64,000 nucleotides of DNA from Chlorophyllum brunneum. Lineage: Eukaryota > Basidiomycota > Agaricomycetes > Agaricales > Agaricaceae. Every line of letters begins with the position of its first letter. The stretch's first letter is position 1. Made by a program: the position numbers and the translations under genes. Shown one piece after another: positions 57,793-64,000 of this stretch. The stretch spans positions 1,674,001 to 1,738,000 of the forward strand of contig OY756147.1 of the NCBI GenBank assembly GCA_963576785.1, read 5' to 3'. Below the pieces are notes generated by a model that ran no database searches, was not told the DNA's origin, and worked only from the letters and a program-made list of their open reading frames with translations.

Positions 57793-58383
57793 TTGCTCCT
57801 AAAAATGATATATCCTGACTTCAAACCAAACTACTTGTCCGAGATAAGTCTTTCCACCTCCCAATTCTCTTCCCCTTCCTCCTTTCATCCAGGCGTAGTT
57901 CCCTATCCCGGGCCACCAAGATACCCTCAACGCGAAACTCAGGATCATACGAAATGGGTACTGGACCATGCTTACAGCATTGTAAAGGATGTCAAGTTCG
58001 AACTTTTGAAGAGCCCTACACCGAGGAATGGAAACACGAGACGTATATGCAACGGCTGAGGGCGAAAAGTCGGGACTAGGCTACGTGTTTTGTCTAGGAT
58101 GAAGGACAGCTCAGGTGGAACAAAAGGAAAACAGCTATAGCACATCATAACAGTCAGGCCGTATTTTCAGTAGCTGGGATGCCGGTGATTGGTGCATGGA
58201 CTTGTACGATCAACCTGCCTAGGCAATTGACGTCCTCCTTGAGACATGGGATCCCGATGCCACATACGACGCAGCTGCTCGTCATCCGTCTCCTTCGTCC
58301 CTCCCAGGACCTCACAAACGATATGTGGAGGACATAACTTATTGGGCCGACCCTTCCCTCAGCAGTGCTCTCGTGCCAATCTA
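57793..58383 (+). pseudogene. Gene X, copy 3, partial
   Basis: The best preserved copy of an unrecognised gene. A first block (57793-58059) reads SEISLSTSQFSSPSSFHPG, then HTKWVLDHAYSIVKDVKFE and ends at TGA. A second block, in frame from about 58169, reads SWDAGDWCMDLYDQPA, one TAG at 58219, then AIDVLLETWDPDATYDAAA and YVEDITYWADPSLSSALVP to TAA 58381. The blocks may be exons separated by an intron of about 100 bases. The single TAG sits where CAG would be expected. No domain recognised; expression is uncertain. Confidence 0.45.
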
Positions 58384-58698
58384 ATGGATGATAGACGGTG
58401 TCGAACCAGGTTATTGAACATCTTCCCTCCCTCCGGCCAACTCCGTAAGACCTAAAGCCGCCTATGATTGAAAGTTTCACAGTAGTAAAGATAGATACGA
58501 CCGAGGCTATGGCGAACCTGGTTCTGGTTTGTATCTACCTGATGTATAAAAATAGCTATTTATCAAGCCATCACTCATCGGCGTGTGAAATGACCTTCGG
58601 TGAATCCTTCCTAACTCCGGTACGTGTACCGCCGGGAAAATAAGGTTTCGGAGGACAGATCGGAAGCATGAATGTCCATGGTACGGGGTTGAAACCTC

Positions 58699-59914
58699 CT
58701 AGTGTGATAAGTCCTGCAACTCAACGCGGGTGGTAGACGCATAATCCTGGGACTTCGAAATGGATTGCATCTCACCAGTATCTAAAATGAATCTTTGCGT
58801 GTAGGAACGACCAGCGAAGTTGGCGTCGGAAATGGCGAAGGAATGTACTGGCATCGCATTCTCTGCTTGACTTTGTAGCCTCAGATTGCGGAAAACACGA
58901 CAGGCCATTGACGCAGAGAGAGATATGAAGGGAAAGCCCAACATGAGGTGATAGTTTGGAGGAATAGTGGGGAGAAGAATGAGAAATGCGAGCGGAATAC
59001 TGAGACAGGTGGTGATGCTAGAAAGTCATCGCTGTTCAAATTGGTGCTACCCCAAGCCAAAATAAATACTCACAGATAGTACTGCTGTCCTCCCTGGAGC
59101 ACCGCTCGTGAGATTCGGGGAAGTGCTCGCCCAGAGACAATGGTATCCCAGGCGATCCCAACACTGGGATCGGCATGGGAAGTCGCTACCTTGTATGAAA
59201 TGGCCAGGAAAACAGCCGTATCGAAGAAGGCTATCAGGAATATGGCTGCAGACATGTAGTTCTGCACCTCAGTATATATGCAGTATTTGGTCCCGGGTAT
59301 ATGTCCCATCTGAGCCGCATAAATGGTGGTGGTCATGAAACCATTTGTGGTAAGCCACACGACGAAGAAGAAGCTTTGAACCCAACGGTTGCTTGCATAG
59401 ACAGCACGTAGGCGTTGGAGGAAGAGGAAGGAGGATGTCAGATATGCCAACAAACAAGTTACACCCATCCCTCTGTTCAAGAAACCATTACAATCCTCCA
59501 CCGGAACGGCTGGCGATGGACGTAGGAATTACGAAATTCCCGAGAAGTAAAGCGGAAACGTACTCTGTCGAACTGCGGAAATAACGACGAAAGCTGTGGC
59601 GATGATCCTAGAGACTCCGTTGAAGGAACCACGAATATTATTGGTTACAGCTACAACTGACCTCGTGGACATAAAGCATACTGATACAAGGCGGAAAGGA
59701 CTCCGCCGTACAATCCGAATATCATCTGGGATATATAAGAAAATATCCCATGTTATTACCTGTGGAATAAAACCATCGTTACGCAACGAAATTGGACAAC
59801 TGTGGAGCTCACGCCAAGGGCTGCAAGTGTCACATTTCTTGCTACTTCAAACTGAGCAGCTGAAGTCGGCGAAAGGTGGTTTAGATATGTATCAGGATTA
59901 AGAGGGGCGGACAT
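58699..59914 (-). CDS. DUF6533-type multi-pass membrane protein, copy 6 of 6
   Basis: Start MSAPLNPDTYLNHLSPTSA at 59914. The second exon reads WDIFLYIPDDIRIVRRSPF. A short exon IIATAFVVISAVRQ follows. The core exon (about 59497-59070) has VEDCNGFLNRGMGVTCLLA, FLFLQRLRAVYASNRW, VVWLTTNGFMTTTIYAAQM and FDTAVFLAISYKVATSH, ending GGQQYYL. The last exon (about 59010-58699) holds the final helix, MACRVFRNLRLQSQAENAM and the tail RFILDTGEMQSISKSQDYA, ending ELQDLSH. All exons are open and CpG content is normal, so this copy looks functional. The tail resembles copy 3 of the left array. Confidence 0.82.
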
Positions 59915-60662
59915 GAACAAGGTCAAGTGGACGCAATAGCCACCCGAGGGTCTTTTAACAGTTCAGAAGACCGAGATTAGCACAGATAGAAGAATGTCAC
60001 CATGCCGCATGATCAATGTTGCATTGATACTCCGACTAGTTCACGCGCTGAAAACCGTTGGCTTGTAACCCTCAAGTATGTTCCTTACTTCAAATCCAAG
60101 TTTTCACTACACGGAAAACCACAGCCCGAGCCGGTCGTCGATACAAGTCTCACGACTGCAGAGCTCCTAATTCCTCACTTTCGGGATTTACGTGTGATAG
60201 GCATCGCATTGATGTGAGATGAATTTGACCTTCTGAGAATTGGCAGCTATTTATGATTGATAATAATAATCGAAGCTCGAGACCAGCCTCCAGCTGGGAT
60301 AGACAGCATCGTGACCGATGCTGTGCCATCAACTTACACTAAACAGTGTACACAGGTGAACTGCCTATCTACCTTTGAAACTGGGACTTTTAGAACGATA
60401 TTATCATGACGGAGCTGTGATTCCTTGACTACGACCGTGTGACTGCCAAGCCAAGCTCCCCAGGTTAACTTTGGCATGAGACGAGTGAATTGTTGGAAAG
60501 TTCATCAGGAGTGAGGGTAAATTGCACGGGATATGATATGGTAATGACATTTTGACGCCATCACTGGCCCTCATGTCATGTCATGTCGTAGTATCGGCTT
60601 ATATCGCCTCACACCAGCCTTCACCATTCCAAACTACATATGCACGAAGAGGAAAGGAGGTT
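59915..60662. other. Duplicated intergenic sequence up to the third copia element
   Basis: No gene. It includes the third copy of the repeat-unit sequence (60220-60660). The base string GATAC at 60663-60667 should be the target duplication of the copia element; its partner lies outside the window. Confidence 0.5.
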
Positions 60663-60667
60663 GATAC

Positions 60668-61238
60668 TGTTGAAGTTTTGGACATATTCTAGAAATAGAC
60701 TATGAAGTCATTATGATAATAATAGACTGATCCGTTACTTTCCAGTAACTTCATTCTGTAGTAACTTCCTATGAGTTGCTCTGCATACGATGAGAGTCAT
60801 AAGTACTTGATAGATTATTCTACATAGTACCAATGACTAGATACTATGTTCCGCAGTACTCCACAGGCACTACGCCGCAGTTAAAGGGAGTCACAAGGAA
60901 CAATCCATGCAATGCTAGTATTTTATGTAGTATGACTCGCCTATGTTACAATATGTATATAAACCCCATGTAGCAGACCTAGTTCTGCATCTTGTTCAAT
61001 TGAACAACTTCTTCATCATTGCCTATCTCTTTGAGTACAACACCTCCATCGATTTAATCAACTTTGACCTCTACTCCTCTGACGTTAACTGCTTCATCAA
61101 TAATATCTGTCTATCCGAATTACCTTTCTATAGGTATCAGATAGAAGCTTATTATCTCGGTGAGTAGACCCTACGTTCTCTCCCACTGCGTTTACTGCTA
61201 CCCCCAGCAAACAACTCGTTACGGTCATTTCCTCAACA
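60668..61238 (+). repeat. 5' LTR of copia element 3
   Basis: 571 bp, begins TGTTGAAG and ends CAACA directly before the primer site. It contains a TATA box GTATATAAACC near 60954, which would place the transcript start inside the LTR. Only one LTR is visible, so the ends rest on TG/CA and the adjacent primer site. Confidence 0.78.
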
Positions 61239-61250
61239 GGTTATGGGCCC
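61239..61250 (+). other. Primer binding site of copia element 3
   Basis: GGTTATGGGCCC, identical to the other two copia elements and placed directly after the LTR. Confidence 0.75.
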
Positions 61251-61398
61251 CGGTAGTCTTACCAATGGTTAAACCATTATCATCCCCTCTAAACCGAGAT
61301 AGGATGATAGGGCTTTACCTGACAGAGTTATCCTAGTATTTGATCATTGCTGATACAAGAATTTTCTTCTAGAAAGAAATACACTCGACGAAGATATT

Positions 61399-64000
61399 AT
61401 GTCTACAAATAATATCGTCGCTGGTTTACCTAAGCTCAATGGGCCGAAGAACTATGCGTTCTGGTCTAGAAGGCTTCAGGATGCCCTAACCCTCATTTCT
61501 GTCACTGGTTCTGACCAGTCCGGATGGACTGTAACAAACCAGGATCTCTCTCCTGCCAATCCTACCACCTTAACAGAGGAAGATAGAAGGAGAGAACAAT
61601 TGAGAGGTCAGGCATTGGCTGTTATTAATGGCACCTTACCTGATTCCCTGTTACTCCATGGGCATGATGCTCCTGGATTCCTCTGGAATGATTTGAAAAC
61701 CCACTTTGGGACACCTTCTCCTGCCGTGGTATATTCAATCCTCCAAAGAATGCTGCGAAAGTGCATTTCAGGGAATCAAGATCCAGCAATGGATCTAGCT
61801 GAATTGAGAACAATGGCTTCTCAATTAGAAACAGCTAAAGTAAGATTGTCAGAAGTTCTTGGTGCGATGATCGCTTTGAACGCATTACCACCGGATTGGA
61901 ATGCTGTAGCACAAACAACATTGGCGAATAATCACAATGTTGTAGATATGACCTGGGAGGTAGTTCAGCAGGCTATAAATGCTGAGTGGTCAAGACGTGA
62001 AGGATCAAGACCTAATATGTCTAACCAACAAGCCTCTTTTGCCGCCACCGCCAACTACCAAGCTCACCCTCAGGGCAACTTACCCAGGACTTGCCCTGGA
62101 CCACCCTGGAACCACTTCCACCCTGGAGGCGATACCAGGGCCCAGCCTGCAAGAGGTCCTCGCCACCCTGCCAATCCGAGTGGGCAGCCCCCTCAGCCTT
62201 CTCCTCCTACTCCTACCTGGATTAACGTCCAGAAGAAGAAGAAGAAGCCCAAAAAGCGCCAGGGTAAACCCCAGGCCCACATGGCGGAAGCCATGGCGGG
62301 CTTTGCCACTGCCACAGAACCAGTGGTCTGTCGCTTCACTGGTCCAGGGATGACCCCCTTCGATCTGATGAGGCGCATGGATGTGCTTCAACCCGTTCCC
62401 GCTCCCGCTCCTCCAACCACTCATGTACTAGTGAGTGAGAGACCAAAACCTCTTACTTGGGTTAATCCCAAGAAGGTCCAGCAGGCACGAGAGAATGCTC
62501 GTACTGAGCTCGAGAAAAAGGTGTGTGCTGAAGCACAAAACTTATGTTTCACCGCCCTGCTCGAAAACTCACTGCGGATCCAACAGGTGACCACCTGGCA
62601 TGACCGCGTCACTGGTCCGTCGCCCATGCAAATGGCAAAGAAACGTGCCCTCGATTATTATGATCGACAAATGCATGAGATCTCTCATCCCCACGCCCAA
62701 CCAAGACGATTGGTGACACCTCCCGGTACACCTTCAGTTCCTTCTGGTCACCCCCCAGGTTGTACCTGTGAGGGACACACGAGGATCCCAAGCATGGACT
62801 CTGTCGCCCGGGGCGACTCGCTTGAACCCGGAGAGGTTCAGCCATTCTACCTTCCTCCTCGAGAGGAAATAGTAGCTCTGGCTGTAAGGACCTATGAAGA
62901 GGAATTCCCTCCTCTTCCTCGGGCCTCCCCTCCGATGGAGCATTTCCAGAGTAAGAGATACTCTCTTACTCAGAAGAACAAGACCACTGACAGGTGACCT
63001 GCCACACTTACAGTGTTGGTAGACGCAGCCTTCAAATGGCTTGAGAGTGAGAAGGAGGTTGATGACCTCATGGCGCTGGCTCAGGATGTTGCCTACAATA
63101 TCCGTGACCCCAGGAACCCTGTGAACATCGCAGGACCCTCTTCTGGGCCTCTCCCGAAGTCCCCAAAGTCCGAACCATTTGCTTCGGCACCTCAATCTGA
63201 GGTGTCTCTTGGACTTTCGTCGACCAACTACGGAAGCGACTTCAAGAAGAAGGGAGGAGCTGGGTACGTGATCAATTCGATCTCAGATACTCTTACTAAC
63301 CCTGATACACAGTCCTGTCACCAATATGCCGACCGGCCGTCTTCGCAAGAAGAAGAGCAAGGGCAAGGGGAAAGGATATCGGGGGCTGGGCATATAGATA
63401 CGCTATCGGGATCTTTAGGATCCCATAATAATGTATTTTCATGCAAATCGATGAATGAGAAGTGTTTTAACACTTCTCAACTTTTTTGTTTCTCAACATG
63501 CATGCCCGATCAGTATTTAAGAGTACCGGATCAAATAAGATCTCGATTGCTAAGCAATGATCAAATCATAACGCCACTAGAAGAATATAGTGACATATGG
63601 CTATTAGACTCAGGGGCATCATGTCATTATACCCCTTATGCGGAAGACTTCATCAACTTCGAAGAACTCGAAGTTTTGATCCCAATTAAGACTGTAGGAG
63701 CACAAGGTCCCTATCTTAATGCGGTTGGTCTTGGCGCAGTTATGCTTAAGTATAGAGTCTATAACGGGAAGACTGACAGCATTCAACCAATGCAGATATT
63801 AATATATCCAGTCTTCCTTCTAAAAGGAACCTCTGAACGACTAATGTCAGTGGGACAGTTATGCCAGGATGGCAAAACTGTTAGAACAGATGCCAATGAA
63901 TCAGTAGTAGTTGATAGCGAAGGAAATGCTATTCTTCAAGCATATCCTTCAGCAAGTCGTAATACTACTTTACATTTTGTTAACACAAAAATTGTACACT
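61399..64000 (+). CDS. copia element 3 Gag and Gag-Pol (partial)
   Basis: Start MSTNNIVAGLPKLNGPKNY at 61399. The Gag capsid-like part has FWSRRLQDALTLISVTG, LWNDLKTHFGTPSPAVVYS and WNAVAQTTLANNHN, followed by a Pro-rich stretch and a lysine-rich KKKKKPKKRQGK (about residue 280). No zinc knuckle is seen. The frame meets TGA at 62995 and is otherwise open in the same frame to the window end, including the protease motif WLLDSGASCHYTPYAEDF (63598-63651) and a following strand-rich domain ending LMSVGQLCQDGKTV. Two intron-like segments (62951-63013 and 63264-63312) lie near the Gag/Pol junction. Splicing of the first removes the stop; splicing of the second gives an alternative Gag end at TAG 63395. 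Integrase and reverse transcriptase would be beyond the edge. Confidence 0.85.
62951..63013 (+). other. Candidate in-phase intron containing the Gag stop codon
   Basis: Donor CCAGA|GTAAGA, acceptor CTTACAG|TG, branch-like CTGAC at 62987-62991, 63 nt, a multiple of three. Splicing joins EHFQ to MLVDAAFKW and removes TGA 62995. Confidence 0.5.
63264..63312 (+). other. Candidate regulated intron switching Gag and Gag-Pol
   Basis: Donor GCTGG|GTACGT, branch site TACTAAC at 63294-63300, acceptor ACACAG|TC, 49 nt. Retained, the Pol frame stays open. Spliced, the frame shifts to a 27-residue tail with KKKSKGKGKG and stops at 63395. Confidence 0.55.

Larger units (their letters stand above)
60668..64000 (+). 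mobile_element. Ty1/copia LTR retrotransposon 3, apparently intact, truncated by window end
   Basis: 5' LTR at 60668-61238, primer binding site, intact gag and the start of pol. No C-to-T stop pattern is seen, and CpG is present throughout. This suggests a recent, possibly active insertion. The 3' part lies outside the window. Confidence 0.88.

Overview
The window is nuclear DNA of a filamentous basidiomycete, most likely an agaricomycete mushroom. The evidence is dense genes with many short GT-AG introns (about 50 nt), a class I hydrophobin, a DUF6533-type membrane protein family, paired Hsp70-like ATPases, and copia and gypsy LTR retrotransposons. I cannot name the species.

Layout. (1) 0.2-6.2 kb: three tandem plus-strand DUF6533-type multi-pass membrane protein genes. 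(2) 6.3-30.3 kb: a gene-rich euchromatic arm with a small one-helix protein, a mitochondrial dicarboxylate-type carrier, a GH105 glycosidase, two tandem Hsp70-like ATPase proteins, a small unknown protein, succinate dehydrogenase Fe-S subunit, a TMT1-like methyltransferase, a class I hydrophobin, an unknown membrane-anchored or secreted protein, an N2227/carnosine N-methyltransferase-type protein, an unknown one-helix protein and a Dot5/BCP-type nuclear peroxiredoxin. (3) 30.7-54.6 kb: a transposon block with a copia element (minus, 30772-37173, TSD TCTGG), a chromodomain gypsy element (minus, 37746-43663) and a second copia (plus, 49628-54556, TSD GGTCC). Between them lie decayed copies of host sequence, including a dead DUF6533 gene that carries a short SINE-like insertion. 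(4) 54.6-60.6 kb: two further minus-strand DUF6533 genes and remnants of an unrecognised gene, arranged as repeated units. (5) 60.7 kb to the edge: a third, apparently young copia element (plus) with an intact LTR, gag and protease, running off the window.

Main themes. The transposon block is strongly depleted of CpG, and its pseudogenes are broken almost only by CGA-to-TGA (C-to-T) changes. The same signature reaches the host gene copy lying between transposons but not the related copies outside. All three copia elements carry the same primer binding site directly after the LTR. It matches the anticodon arm of initiator tRNA-Met, which implies half-tRNA priming. The young copia element carries what look like two spliceosomal introns near the gag/pol junction. 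One holds the only stop codon. The other, with a perfect TACTAAC branch site, would switch between a Gag ending in a lysine-rich tail and a continuous Gag-Pol reading frame. This last arrangement is the strongest candidate for an undescribed mechanism in the window. I saw no tRNA, rRNA or CRISPR array.
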